From assembly GCF_000413935.1 (NCBI RefSeq), contig NZ_KE340378.1:1-64000 (forward strand): a stretch of DNA of 64,000 nucleotides, read 5' to 3'. This document shows positions 46,363 through 57,472 of this stretch, piece after piece (position 1 is the first letter of the stretch; the number at the start of each line of letters is the position of its first letter). This DNA comes from Acinetobacter colistiniresistens (GTDB taxonomy: Bacteria > Pseudomonadota > Gammaproteobacteria > Pseudomonadales > Moraxellaceae). Under the pieces are notes generated by a model. That model was not told the DNA's origin. It made no database searches and saw only the letters and a program-made list of their open reading frames with translations. Made by a program: the position numbers and the translations under genes.

Positions 46363-46446
46363 TTACCACTCTGCATCAATCTATTTGATTTTGGCTAGCA
46401 GGAGGGGTAGGTCATCGGTATATTTTGCTAGCCAGAGCATTCAATC

Positions 46447-47022
46447 ATGTATGAATTTCTCATCTCGACTTCAATTGTTGCCCTCGCTGAAATGGGCGAT
46501 AAAACGCAACTACTTGCTCTCTTGCTTGCAGCACGTTTCCGTAAACCGATTCCGATTTTAATTGCTATCTTACTGGCCACCACGATCAACCATGGTATTT
46601 CTGCTGTTTTAGGGCAATGGATTACTACAGTACTCAGTCCTGAAGTTTTGTTATGGATTTTGGCGCTTGGTTTCATTGGGATGGCGATCTGGATGCTGAT
46701 TCCAGATGAGTTGGGTGATGAAACGGAAAACATCAATAAATGGCAGAAATTTGGGGTGTTTGGTGCCACCTTTATTCTATTTTTCCTGGCTGAAATTGGT
46801 GATAAAACCCAGATTGCGACCGTCGCTTTAGCAGCACGTTTCGACAGTGTGTTTTGGGTGATGTTGGGCACTACGTTCGGTATGATGCTTGCCAATGCCC
46901 CTGCTGTGTTTATTGGTGATAAATTAGCTGATAAATTACCGATTTCATTGATTCATAAAATTGGGGCTGCAATTTTCTTGATCGTTGGTGTTTCAGCTTT
47001 GGTACAACACTATTTCCTTTAA
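46447..47022 (+). CDS. UPF0016/GDT1-family manganese exporter
   Basis: This 191-residue membrane protein exports Mn2+ (and possibly Ca2+). The two family repeats are present, each with an E-x-G-D-K-T-Q motif in a helix: ALAEMGDKTQLLALLLAARF and FLAEIGDKTQIATVALAARF, each preceding further helices, six in all. Between them lies the acidic central loop DELGDETENINKW. ATG 46447 lacks a strong binding site, consistent with translation control in the leader. Control by the upstream riboswitch means expression rises with manganese. Confidence 0.93.
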   Translation: MYEFLISTSIVALAEMGDKTQLLALLLAARFRKPIPILIAILLATTINHGISAVLGQWITTVLSPEVLLWILALGFIGMAIWMLIPDELGDETENINKWQKFGVFGATFILFFLAEIGDKTQIATVALAARFDSVFWVMLGTTFGMMLANAPAVFIGDKLADKLPISLIHKIGAAIFLIVGVSALVQHYFL

Positions 47023-47046
47023 GCAGATTGAATCTCAAATCCATCA

Positions 47047-47075
47047 AGACCCATCCAGAAGAGATGGGTTTTTTC
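47047..47075 (+). terminator. terminator of the exporter gene
   Basis: ACCCATC and GATGGGT pair around CAGAAGA, followed by six T. Confidence 0.85.
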
Positions 47076-47186
47076 TTATCAATTTAGGATAAAAGTCAAA
47101 TATCTGATTGAAACATCAACTAAATCCCATTATTTTATTATGGAATTAAAAATATTTCATATTTAAAGAATTTTTCTGGGGTAGTT

Positions 47187-47993
47187 ATGAGTTTTGAACG
47201 GACAACATCGCAAATATTATTTGATAATGGTATACATAAATGCATTAGTTTTACCAGTTTGGTGAAAGGGGAAGGTATTCAGGCCAATCAATTTTTAATT
47301 ATTGATCATGAGCGTGCCGCTGTTCTGGATCCAGGTGGTGATCTCACCTATGTGCCTTTAACCATGGAACTCAATCGTTACACCAAACTAAAAAATCTGG
47401 ATTATGTGATGGCCTCTCATCAAGATCCTGACATCATTACCTCAATGCCGCGCTGGTTGGTGTATACCGATGCCAAAGTGGTGGCATCCAAGTTGTGGGC
47501 GCGCTTTTTACCCCATTTGAATTCAGCTTTTATGAGTGACCGCATGAAGGGCAATTGGGAAGAGCGCTTGATTGAATTGTCAGATACAGGACAGATTATT
47601 GCTTTAGGTGAATCCAGTATTGTGGCTGTCCCTGCGCATTTCCTACATTCGGTAGGAAACTTTCAGTTTTATGATCCGACCGCAAAAATTCTGTTTTCGG
47701 GGGATATGGGGGCTTCGATCGTCGAAGATGCCAGTGTGCCGATTACTGATTTTGAAGCACATATTAAAAAGATGAAAGGCTTCCACCAGCGCTATATGTG
47801 TTCCAATAAGGTGATTCGTTTATGGGTCAATATGGTGCGACAAATGGATGTGGAGATGATTGTACCGCAGCATGGTACGGCTTTTGTCGGGAAGGACATG
47901 ATCAATCAATTTTTAGATTGGATCGAAACATTGGAATGTGGTGTGGACTTGATGAATGAATATGTTTTTAGTTTGCCTACTGCGATGAGTTAA
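47187..47993 (+). CDS. diiron MBL-fold protein (oxygen-binding ODP type)
   Basis: This is a 268-residue metallo-beta-lactamase-fold protein. The metal site reads ASHQDPDII, the H-x2-D-P-D variant of the ODP group (related to the diiron domain of flavodiiron proteins), then HFLHSVGNFQFYD, FSGDMG and VPQHGTAF. Other members of the group bind O2 at a diiron site and act as chemotaxis or redox sensors. No flavodoxin domain is attached. It stands alone; the 267 bases after it hold no gene that I can see. Confidence 0.85.
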   Translation: MSFERTTSQILFDNGIHKCISFTSLVKGEGIQANQFLIIDHERAAVLDPGGDLTYVPLTMELNRYTKLKNLDYVMASHQDPDIITSMPRWLVYTDAKVVASKLWARFLPHLNSAFMSDRMKGNWEERLIELSDTGQIIALGESSIVAVPAHFLHSVGNFQFYDPTAKILFSGDMGASIVEDASVPITDFEAHIKKMKGFHQRYMCSNKVIRLWVNMVRQMDVEMIVPQHGTAFVGKDMINQFLDWIETLECGVDLMNEYVFSLPTAMS

Positions 47994-48233
47994 GTGGTGA
48001 TGAGTGAAATGTAACGTTTTATTGGGGCATGAGGCAGCCAAGTCGCTGCTCCACTCGATGCTTTCGATATTTGGGCACTAGGCTATTGAAAATAAAAAAT
48101 AATGATGCGCAAAAGGCAGGTTGTTTTTTAGGATTTGAAGCGAAAAGTGAGGGTGTAGAACCTAGATCAGCATGCAGTTAAAATTATTTTCATCATAGAA
48201 AATGAAAATCACATCGAAATTTGTTTATAATAG

Positions 48234-49727
<1,494 letters not shown>

Positions 49728-49751
49728 CTTTTAGTAATTTTGTTGACAGAT

Positions 49752-49778
49752 AAACCGTCAGTTCGCTGACGGTTTTTT
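49752..49778 (+). terminator. terminator of guaB
   Basis: AAACCGTCAG and CTGACGGTTT pair around a TTCG tetraloop, followed by T-run. Confidence 0.9.
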
Positions 49779-49855
49779 CGTTTTGGTGTAAAGTGAACAA
49801 GATGAGGAAAGATTATGGTTAGACACCATATAAAAGATAAGAAAGTGAGTAAAAG

Positions 49856-51193
49856 ATGAGTTATTTTGGTACTGATGGAATTCGCGGTAAATTTGGACAA
49901 ATGCCAATTACGCCAGAATTCGCATTAAAACTAGGTTTTGCTGCAGGAACAGTATTAAAAAGAAATAGCCCTAAAAATAAACCGATTGTGGTGCTAGGGA
50001 AAGACACGCGTTTATCTGGCTATATTTTGGAAGCAGCTTTACAGGCAGGCCTAAATGCAGCAGGCGTCTATGTACATTTGTTAGGCCCTTTGCCAACCCC
50101 AGCGATTGCACATTTAACCCGTGCGTTACATGCACATGCAGGGATTGTCATTTCAGCATCACATAACCCTTATTTTGATAATGGGATTAAATTTTTCTCT
50201 AGTGAAGGCAAAAAACTACCAGATACTTTACAAGACGAAATTAATCAAGAGCTTGAGAAAGAGATTGTGATTGATGATACGGCTCACCTAGGGAAGAGTG
50301 TTCGTGTTAAAGATGCCAATGGCCGTTATATTGAGTTTTGTAAATCGACCTTCCCCTACCATTTCGACTTATCTAATTTAAAAATCGTGGTGGATTGTGC
50401 CAATGGTGCAGCCTATAGCGTAGGACCATCGGTATTCCGTGAGTTAGGTGCCAAAGTTATTCCATTATTTAATGAACCAGATGGTTTAAATATTAATGAA
50501 AATTGTGGTTCAACCCATCCAGAACAGTTACGAAAGGTTGTGCTTGAGCATGATGCAGACCTCGGTATTGCCTTTGATGGTGATGCGGATCGTGTGGTGA
50601 TGGTGGCTAAAAATGGTCAGTTGATTGATGGTGACCATATCCTGTATATCCTTGCAACGCAGGCACAAAATAAGCCAGAAGGTGTTGTGGGGACGGTGAT
50701 GAGCAATATGGCATTGGAACTGGCTTTGCAAAAAGCAGGGGTAGGCTTCGTCCGTGCCAATGTGGGTGACCGTTATGTGTTACAAGCACTGGAAGAAAAT
50801 GCTTGGGTAACGGGTGCTGAGCCTTCAGGGCATATCTTAACCCTAGATAAGAGCACTACTGGTGATGCAATTATTGCGGCTTTACAAGTGCTCACTGTGA
50901 TGGTTGAACAGGGTAAAGCTTTACATGAATTGGTTGATGGTTTTGTACTCTTCCCTCAGATATTGGTCAATGTCCGCCTACAGCACATGATTGATCCCTA
51001 TTCAATTCCAGCCTTGGTCGCTGAGTTCGAAAAGGCTGAACAGCAATTGAAAGGGCGTGGTCGATTATTGATTCGTAAATCGGGCACAGAGCCTATGATT
51101 CGTGTCATGGTGGAAGGTGATCAGCAACAAGAAGTTGAGGCTTTAGCGCATCATCTGGCCGATGCGGTACGTGCCCACGCTCAAGCTGCTTAA
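49856..51193 (+). CDS. glmM: phosphoglucosamine mutase
   Basis: This 445-residue enzyme converts glucosamine-6-phosphate to the 1-phosphate for UDP-GlcNAc. The N-terminus is [20 protein letters not shown], the active-site phosphoserine lies in [17 protein letters not shown] (Ser102), the metal site is [10 protein letters not shown] and the sugar-specificity loop is [12 protein letters not shown]; the C-terminus has [18 protein letters not shown] 49856 has a weak site. Twelve bases from pdxH. Confidence 0.96.
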   Translation: MSYFGTDGIRGKFGQMPITPEFALKLGFAAGTVLKRNSPKNKPIVVLGKDTRLSGYILEAALQAGLNAAGVYVHLLGPLPTPAIAHLTRALHAHAGIVISASHNPYFDNGIKFFSSEGKKLPDTLQDEINQELEKEIVIDDTAHLGKSVRVKDANGRYIEFCKSTFPYHFDLSNLKIVVDCANGAAYSVGPSVFRELGAKVIPLFNEPDGLNINENCGSTHPEQLRKVVLEHDADLGIAFDGDADRVVMVAKNGQLIDGDHILYILATQAQNKPEGVVGTVMSNMALELALQKAGVGFVRANVGDRYVLQALEENAWVTGAEPSGHILTLDKSTTGDAIIAALQVLTVMVEQGKALHELVDGFVLFPQILVNVRLQHMIDPYSIPALVAEFEKAEQQLKGRGRLLIRKSGTEPMIRVMVEGDQQQEVEALAHHLADAVRAHAQAA

Positions 51194-51205
51194 TGGAGTG
51201 CATTT

Positions 51206-51856
51206 ATGAATGATGTCATTAAAGACCTGAGTGAGTTGCGTTTGAGCTACGAGCAAGGTGAGTTACATGAAGGCCAAGTGAGTGGCCAACCTCATTTGCA
51301 GTTCCTCAATTGGTTTAATCATGCACTGGCTGCTCATTTACATGAACCCTATGCGATGTCCTTGGCAACGGCAAATCGACAAGGTCGTCCGCATGTGCGT
51401 ACGGTCTTGCTACGTGGCGCGACAGAAGCAGGTTATGACTTCTATACCAATTATGACAGCCAGAAAGGTTTAGATTTAGCTGAAAATCCCTATGCTGAAC
51501 TGCTGTTTTACTGGCCTAGTCTAGAGCGTCAGGTGCGTATCGGTGGTAAAGTCATCAAGATTTCTGCACAAGAGTCGACGGATTATTACCATAAGCGTCC
51601 GCGTGACAGTCAGATTGCGGCGCATATCAGTACCCCACAAAGTGGTGTGATTGAAAGCCGGGAGTTATTACAGCAACGCTTTCAAGCGTTGCAAACTCAA
51701 GCCCAAGCTGAGCTGGATAAACCTGAATTCTGGGGCGGTTATCGCCTCGAAGCGGATTATTATGAGTTCTGGCAGGGCCGACCAAATCGCCTACATGACC
51801 GTTTAAGTTATGAAAAACAGAACGGTGTTTGGACTATACAACGTTTGATGCCATAA
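51206..51856 (+). CDS. pdxH: pyridoxamine 5'-phosphate oxidase
   Basis: This 216-residue FMN enzyme oxidises pyridoxine or pyridoxamine phosphate to PLP. It shows the family's MSLATANRQGRPHVRTVLLRG, FYTNYDSQKGLDLAENPYAELLFYW and the PxxRL-like ending GRPNRLHDRLSYEK, with RLMP at the C-terminus as in E. coli. It follows glmM after 12 bases and its stop abuts the recJ ATG, so the three genes form one unit. Confidence 0.95.
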   Translation: MNDVIKDLSELRLSYEQGELHEGQVSGQPHLQFLNWFNHALAAHLHEPYAMSLATANRQGRPHVRTVLLRGATEAGYDFYTNYDSQKGLDLAENPYAELLFYWPSLERQVRIGGKVIKISAQESTDYYHKRPRDSQIAAHISTPQSGVIESRELLQQRFQALQTQAQAELDKPEFWGGYRLEADYYEFWQGRPNRLHDRLSYEKQNGVWTIQRLMP

Positions 51857-53557
51857 ATGACCCAGATTCAAATTCAACAAAGACCCTTACTGACACGCCC
51901 TGAACAGTTTCAGGGCGTGCCTGCATTTATCGCTGAAATTTTAGCAAGACGCGGCGTTCAGTCAGAACAAGAACTAGAGCTGAAACTGAAGTATCTCCTT
52001 TCGCCTGATTTAAAAGGCTTGGAGCAGGCGGTTGCCTTGATCGATCAAGCCATTGATCAGCAAAAGCAGATCGTGATTGTCGGGGATTATGATGCCGATG
52101 GTGCAACCAGTACCGCGTTGATGGTTCTCGTGTTGCAAGACATGGGTGCCAGAGTAGAGTATCTGGTGCCTGACCGTTTTAAATATGGTTATGGACTTAC
52201 GCCAGCAATTGCAGAATTGGCTCAGCACAGTTATCAACCTGATCTTTTGATTACAGTCGATAATGGAATTTCCAGTCATGCGGGTGTGGAAACGGCACAG
52301 GCATTGGGAATGCAGGTGATTATCACCGACCACCACTTAACCACCAAGCCGACACCGAGTGCCGAAGCAGTGGTTAATCCGAATCAGCTGGGTTGTGACT
52401 TTTCCAGCAAAGCACTGGCTGGGGTAGGTGTTGCTTTTTATGTGTTAGCACGACTAGCCAGCACTCGTAGTCAGCAGGGTAAAAGCAGCAGCAAAGTCAC
52501 CCAGTATCTTGATCTGGTGGCTTTGGGTACCTATGCCGATGTGGCGACACTGGATTACAACAATCGTATCTTGATTGATGCTGGACTAAAACGCATTCAG
52601 CAACATCAGTGTCGTGCAGGCATTTTAGCCTTATTGGATATTGCGGGTCGTGATGCCGCTAGTTTACGTGCGCAGGATTTAGGTTTTGTACTGGGGCCTC
52701 GTATTAATGCGGCGGGTCGGATGGAAAGTATGCGCATCGGGATTGAGTGTCTACTCGCTGCCGATATGCAAACAGCCTATCCGATTGCACAACAATTGAA
52801 TCAGCTCAATATGGAACGCCGTCAAGTTGAATCGGAAATGAAGCAGCAAGCGTTGAAAGCACTGCAACATGTACAACTTGAGACAGCGCATTTACCTGCT
52901 GCCTTGGTAATGTTTGATCAACAATGGCACCAAGGGGTGATTGGGATTGTGGCGGGACGATTAAAAGAGCAGTTCCACCGGCCAAGTCTGGTGTTTGCTC
53001 CTGATGAAGATGGCATCCATATTAAAGGTTCAGCACGTTCGATTGATGGAATTCATATTCGTGACACCATTGAGCAGGTTGCGGAGCAATATCCACATCT
53101 GGTTAGTCATTTTGGTGGTCATGCGGCAGCGGCAGGTTTGACGCTGAAAAAAGAGCACTTTGATGAATTCAAAGCGGTGTTTATTCAGTCTATTGCGGCC
53201 ATGGATGAGGAGTTGTTTCAAGCGACCTTATGGACCGATGGTGAATTAGGCGATTCAGCTTTGCATCTTGGAACTTTGGACTGGATTGAACAGCTTGGGC
53301 CTTGGGGACAAAAATTCCCCCTTCCTCAATTTGAGGGGCGCTTTAAAGTGATTGATTATCGCTGGCTCAAAGATCAGCATCTCAAACTAAAACTTGCGGT
53401 AGGCTCACATTCGATTGATGCGATTGCATTTAATGCCATGGATCGGTTTGAATTTAACCCGATGCTGGGGTATGTAGACTTGGTTTATACCTTGGAACGT
53501 AATGTCTTTAATGGTAACACCAGTCTGCAATTACAAGTTGCGTATTTAAAACAATAA
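51857..53557 (+). CDS. recJ: single-strand DNA exonuclease RecJ
   Basis: This 566-residue 5'-3' exonuclease acts in recombination and mismatch repair. The DHH-family motifs are visible in order: VIVGDYDADGATSTAL, ITVDNGISSHAGV, VIITDHHLTTK, then the second domain with GVGVAFYVLARLAS and DGIHIKGSARSIDG and SHFGGHAAAAGLTL (DHHA1). The C-terminal OB region is present (FKVIDYRWLKDQHLKLKL). It starts immediately after the pdxH stop. The terminator that follows is shared with the convergent porin gene. Confidence 0.96.
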   Translation: MTQIQIQQRPLLTRPEQFQGVPAFIAEILARRGVQSEQELELKLKYLLSPDLKGLEQAVALIDQAIDQQKQIVIVGDYDADGATSTALMVLVLQDMGARVEYLVPDRFKYGYGLTPAIAELAQHSYQPDLLITVDNGISSHAGVETAQALGMQVIITDHHLTTKPTPSAEAVVNPNQLGCDFSSKALAGVGVAFYVLARLASTRSQQGKSSSKVTQYLDLVALGTYADVATLDYNNRILIDAGLKRIQQHQCRAGILALLDIAGRDAASLRAQDLGFVLGPRINAAGRMESMRIGIECLLAADMQTAYPIAQQLNQLNMERRQVESEMKQQALKALQHVQLETAHLPAALVMFDQQWHQGVIGIVAGRLKEQFHRPSLVFAPDEDGIHIKGSARSIDGIHIRDTIEQVAEQYPHLVSHFGGHAAAAGLTLKKEHFDEFKAVFIQSIAAMDEELFQATLWTDGELGDSALHLGTLDWIEQLGPWGQKFPLPQFEGRFKVIDYRWLKDQHLKLKLAVGSHSIDAIAFNAMDRFEFNPMLGYVDLVYTLERNVFNGNTSLQLQVAYLKQ

Positions 53558-53585
53558 AAAATCCGCTCCTACGAGCGGATTTTTT
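53555..53585. terminator. bidirectional terminator between recJ and a porin gene
   Basis: AAAAAATCCGCTC and its complement pair around CTAC, so A/T runs flank on both sides. Confidence 0.9.
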
Positions 53586-53607
53586 GCCATTTTTGATGAA
53601 GCCAGTA

Positions 53608-54465
53608 TCAGAAACGAACCGTTCCATTGAGCGCAAAAGCATCCACGCCATCTGTGGTGGTATAACCCACACCTAGAGCAAATTGTGGTGTGAAGAATTT
53701 CTGAGCATGAATATTAAACACACTGTCTGAGTCTTTTGCGGTAGAGTCAGCAAATGAGACACCAACATTGAGCGTTGGATCAAGATAAAGATCTGCACCT
53801 AAACGGTAGGTTGTTTCATCACCAATATAGCTGAGCGCTTCAAAGTTGGTATAGTAGCCACCAATTTGTGCGACATATTTAGCACGTAAAGAAACAGCAG
53901 TATCGTCATTTTCCCCAGACACGATTGCTGCGTTTGAAAGTGTGCTGGTAAAACCGTATTGAGCAACCTGTACAGGGTTTAAGCTATCTGATAAATCTGC
54001 AACGCCAACAGCAAGGAGTAATCCAGAGATTGGCAAGAAACCTGCTTCTAAGTTATAGCCATCACTCTTTTTGGAGTCTGAGCCGATTCCATTGATTGTC
54101 ACTTTAACATTGGTACGATGTAGGGCGCCAGAAAGATAGAACTGTGTATTTGGAACGTAGAACTCACCTTGTAGTCCTAGCATATTAAATTGTAAATCAC
54201 CGAAATCTTGGTCATCCTTGAGCTTGCTATAAGCATAGCCACCGCCAATATTCGAAGCTTTATCTAAGAACGCTGCTTCTGCCCAAGGCACATTTCGGGT
54301 TTGTACCGGATTAAAATAATATTTAGCGCTGATCACGGCACTATTGCCTTTGCCATCATCCATATTGATATGTTCATATGCACCACTGGCTTCAGTTTGA
54401 TAAGCATGGGCATTGATTGCAAAGCAAGCACTCATAAGTACTGCAAGAAGATTTAAATTTTTCAT
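53608..54465 (-). CDS. putative outer membrane porin, paralogue 1
   Basis: This encodes 285 residues with a signal peptide ending NAHA. The mature start YQTEASGAYEHINMDDG and the motif KYYFNPVQTRNVPWAEAAFLD match the paralogue encoded upstream. Repeating amphipathic strands and a C-terminal phenylalanine (ALNGTVRF) indicate a beta-barrel. This is the Acinetobacter putative porin family; transported solute unknown. It shares the same strand and architecture with paralogue 2, with a terminator between, so each is expressed separately. Confidence 0.85.
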   Translation of the reverse strand: MKNLNLLAVLMSACFAINAHAYQTEASGAYEHINMDDGKGNSAVISAKYYFNPVQTRNVPWAEAAFLDKASNIGGGYAYSKLKDDQDFGDLQFNMLGLQGEFYVPNTQFYLSGALHRTNVKVTINGIGSDSKKSDGYNLEAGFLPISGLLLAVGVADLSDSLNPVQVAQYGFTSTLSNAAIVSGENDDTAVSLRAKYVAQIGGYYTNFEALSYIGDETTYRLGADLYLDPTLNVGVSFADSTAKDSDSVFNIHAQKFFTPQFALGVGYTTTDGVDAFALNGTVRF

Positions 54466-54610
54466 TTGTTATTTTCCCCGTTTAAAAATAATACATATTT
54501 TGTTACAGGCGCTAGTGTAGTCAAAAATATATAACCGTCAATTCTTTAACGCATAAAATATTAAAAGACAGCACAGGGAATAAGGGGGGAATGGATGAAA
54601 GGCTGGTTGA

Positions 54611-54644
54611 AAAAAAACGCCCTGAATGACTCAGGGCGTTTTTT
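54611..54644. terminator. terminator between the two porin genes
   Basis: AAAAAAACGCCCTGA and its complement pair around ATGAC; it lies 26 bases after the paralogue 2 stop. Confidence 0.9.
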
Positions 54645-54669
54645 ATGTTTGCAATTTCGATTTCAAAAA

Positions 54670-55476
54670 TTAGAAACGATATGCAGCACGAAGACCGAAA
54701 GAAGTGTAATCGTTGTCAATATATGACTTGTCGTTACCGAAACCTACACGGCCTTCTAAGCTCACTTGTTGATTGAAGAATTTCTTCGCAGAAATACCCC
54801 ATTCATTCGAATTGATGATTGTGTCATCATATTTAAGTTTTTGGTAATCAACACCAACACTTAAAGTTTTGTCGATGAAGTAATCACCTTTTAATTTCAC
54901 TTCTTTGTTGTCACCAAAAGCACTATAAGCTTCTAGGTTGACGTCATTCTGACCCACTTTGGTTACATACTTGGCGCGAAGTGTTGGGCTAGTTTCACGG
55001 TCACCGTCTTTAACGTCAACAGTTTTTGCACCCGCAGCAATTAATAAACCCGGTGCTGGTAAGTAACCCACTTCACCCGCATAGTGGTTAACTTTTACTT
55101 TGCCATCAAGGTAGTTGCTATTTGGTTTGATTTCTTCACGACCAATATTACCGCTTAAGTAGAAATCAGAGTTTGGAACGAAGTATTCAATCCCTGCGCC
55201 ATACTGGTTGTTTTTAATGGCATCATCTTTTTCATAAGCGTACTGTGCACTTACATTGCTAGCACGGTCAAGGAACGCTGCTTCTGCAAGTGGTGCATTA
55301 CGTGTTTGTACTGGATTGAAATAATACTTACCATCTACGCTGAAACGATCACTGTCACCAAAACGATCTTGGTCTTTATAGGTATAAGAACCACCGACCT
55401 CAGCTTGATAAGCATGAGCAGTGCCAGTTACTGCGATTGCAGATAAAAGTGCTGATGCAATTGCTAATTTTTTCAT
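54670..55476 (-). CDS. putative outer membrane porin, paralogue 2
   Basis: This encodes 268 residues from ATG 55476, preceded by GAGGAAAC; a longer upstream frame has no such site. The signal peptide ends GTAHA. The mature protein begins YQAEVGGSYTYKDQDRFG and has the block KYYFNPVQTRNAPLAEAAFLDRASN, almost identical to paralogue 1 in the same place, then alternating strands to a terminal GLRAAYRF. A single beta-barrel is predicted. The two genes are probable tandem duplicates, diverged over most of the barrel. Function beyond porin-like is unknown. Confidence 0.86.
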   Translation of the reverse strand: MKKLAIASALLSAIAVTGTAHAYQAEVGGSYTYKDQDRFGDSDRFSVDGKYYFNPVQTRNAPLAEAAFLDRASNVSAQYAYEKDDAIKNNQYGAGIEYFVPNSDFYLSGNIGREEIKPNSNYLDGKVKVNHYAGEVGYLPAPGLLIAAGAKTVDVKDGDRETSPTLRAKYVTKVGQNDVNLEAYSAFGDNKEVKLKGDYFIDKTLSVGVDYQKLKYDDTIINSNEWGISAKKFFNQQVSLEGRVGFGNDKSYIDNDYTSFGLRAAYRF

Positions 55477-55884
55477 GGTTGTTTCCTCATTAAGATTTAA
55501 ACCAAGTGTTAAACACAGATACATGTTTTGTTACAACTTGAGTCTAGAGTAATTTTCATGATCGTCAATCTTGATAAGGTAATCAAACTGTACAAATGTA
55601 ATTGACTTGTAATTTTGACATTTTATATTATTGATATTTATTAATAAAAATGGATTGTTTTGATTTATTAAAACTTAGGAGATATTGTGTATTTTAGTGA
55701 ATTTAGTCTACTTTTTATACATTGAGCCAGCCTAAATCGGGGTTAGAAAACATTTCAAACAAAAATAAATTTATTTATAAAGCTGATTTTAAGAAAGCAA
55801 ATTATTCAAAAACACATGGCTGTGTCGGCTAAAACAGTTATGTTAAAATAGCGGATTAAGTGAAAAAATTGTGAGAAAACACGC
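55477..55884. other. 408-base AT-rich gap between the divergent porin and prfB genes
   Basis: The gap holds the porin leader and the prfB upstream region, including a TTAAAAT box near 55843. It is very AT-rich with no reading frame of note and no clear hairpin. Confidence 0.5.
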
Positions 55885-56980
55885 GTGGAAATTAATCCGT
55901 ATTTAATTCAATTGAAAGATTTAGCTGATCGTAGCCAAACACTACGGGGGTATCTTTGACTACGATCTAAAGGTTGAGCGTTTAGAAGAAGTTTTAAGAG
56001 AATTAGAAGACCCTGCGATTTGGAATGATCAAAACCGTGCTCAAACCATCGCCAAAGAAAAGGGCAGTTTAGAAAATACCATTGCTGTGTTTGATCGTCT
56101 TGCTGAACAGTTAGATGATGCTAAGGCTATGCTTGACCTTGCGGTTGAAGCAGATGATGAAAGTTTATTGTTGGATGTTCAGGCTGAGTTAGACAGTGCT
56201 GAAGAAGCTCTGGGCAATCTTGAATTCCGCCGTATGTTTAGCAATCCAATGGACCCAAATCCATGCTTCCTTGAGATCCAATCTGGTTCGGGTGGTACTG
56301 AGGCTCAAGACTGGGCGTCGATGTTATTACGTATGTATTTGCGCTGGATCGAACGTCATGGCTTTAAAGCTGAGCTGATGGAAGTCTCTGACGGTGATGT
56401 GGCAGGAATTAAATCAGCCACCATCCGTGTTGATGGTGAGTTTGCCTATGGTTGGTTGCGCACCGAAAGTGGCGTACATCGTTTAGTACGGAAGTCACCA
56501 TTTGACAGCAACAACAACCGTCATACCTCATTCTCAGCAGTGTTTATTTCACCTGAGATTGATGACAATATCGAGATTGATATCAATCCATCCGATGTTC
56601 GTACCGATACTTACCGTGCTTCAGGTGCGGGTGGTCAGCACATTAACAAAACCGATTCTGCCGTTCGTTTAACGCACGCACCGACAGGGATCGTAGTGGC
56701 TTGTCAGAACCAGCGTTCACAGCATGCTAACCGTGACCACGCGTGGAAGCAATTACGTGCCAAACTCTACGAGCTCGAAATGAGCAAGCGTAATGAAGCT
56801 GCTCAAGCCTTGGAAGATTCGAAGTCAGATATCGGCTGGGGCAGTCAGATTCGTTCGTATGTGTTAGATGACTCACGTATTAAAGACTTGCGTACCGGAG
56901 TTGAAAATTCCAATACCAAAGCTGTGTTGGATGGTGACTTGGATAAGTTCATTGAAGCAAGTTTGAAGCAAGGTTTATAA
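55885..56980 (+). CDS. prfB: peptide chain release factor 2, with programmed +1 frameshift
   Basis: RF2 releases polypeptides at UGA and UAA. The gene is in two frames: GTG 55885 starts 24 codons ([20 protein letters not shown]...) ending at an in-frame TGA at 55957; shifting +1 at CTT-TGA-C continues from 55958 to 56980, giving 364 residues, the usual RF2 length. The GGQ motif appears in [20 protein letters not shown] and the stop-codon-reading SPF motif in [13 protein letters not shown]. The residue before the SGAGGQ stretch is Ala, the common form. Autoregulation by RF2 level follows from the frameshift. No obvious terminator follows. Confidence 0.95.
55944..55960 (+). other. prfB programmed frameshift site
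   Basis: CGGGGGTATCTTTGAC combines the internal Shine-Dalgarno-like G-run, the slippery CTT and the in-frame TGA followed by C, matching the standard RF2 frameshift signal. Confidence 0.95.
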
Positions 56981-57040
56981 GTTTTAATCCAATTAAAACG
57001 GCAATCTCGTTCAGCATCGGCTGGTTAATCGAAAAAATAT

Positions 57041-57074
57041 GATATTAATATCGAAAAAAATGGATATTAATATT
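57041..57074. promoter_or_regulatory. tandem palindromes, probable ArsR-type operator
   Basis: GATATTAATATC (57041-57052, perfect) and GATATTAATATT (57063-57074) lie 22 bases apart, about two helical turns, within direct repeats that also share the preceding A-run. A TATACT box at 57087 would be the -10. The sites would cover the -35 region, fitting repression by the ArsR-like product encoded next. Confidence 0.5.
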
Positions 57075-57142
57075 TAAAAAGTTCGATATACTGGATTCAG
57101 GTGCTGAACAAAGCGTTGCCGCTTGAGAAACGTGGTGAGTCT

Positions 57143-57445
57143 ATGGATATTGATGTTATAAGCAAAGCCTTAGCCAATCCATTACGTCGACAGATCTTGC
57201 AATGGTTGAAAGAGCCTGAGCAATTTCTACCCGTTGAGCAATGTGGTGGTAGTTTTGAACGGGGTGTATGTGCAGGGCACATCGAACGTTTAGGAAAAGT
57301 TGCGCAATCGACCATGTCGAATCATTTGTCTGTACTACAACAGGCAGGATTGATCAAGGTCGAGAAATATGGACAGTGGTCCTATTTCACGCGTAATGAA
57401 GCTTTGATTCAGCAATATATCGAACATTTAAAACAAGCACTTTAA
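57143..57445 (+). CDS. ArsR-family transcriptional regulator
   Basis: This 100-residue winged-helix repressor of the ArsR/SmtB family. It starts MDIDVISKALANPLRRQILQWL at ATG 57143 (GGTGAG site); earlier GTG starts would add residues without support. The recognition helix is in STMSNHLSVLQQAGLI, followed by the wing VEKYGQWSYFTR. Two cysteines (EQCGGSFERGVCAGH) lie in an insertion between helices 2 and 3 and may sense thiol-reactive compounds or metals. It is 27 bases upstream of an old yellow enzyme gene and probably controls it. Confidence 0.88.
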   Translation: MDIDVISKALANPLRRQILQWLKEPEQFLPVEQCGGSFERGVCAGHIERLGKVAQSTMSNHLSVLQQAGLIKVEKYGQWSYFTRNEALIQQYIEHLKQAL

Positions 57446-57472
57446 ATCGAAGAAGTGTAAGTTGAGGCGATC

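Noticed and set aside
46337..46561. Frame of 74 codons inside the riboswitch and exporter region
   Set aside because: It overlaps the riboswitch core and the exporter gene in another frame, with no support.
55885..55959. prfB as a pseudogene because of an in-frame stop
   Set aside because: The stop lies in the standard programmed frameshift signal and the downstream frame is complete.
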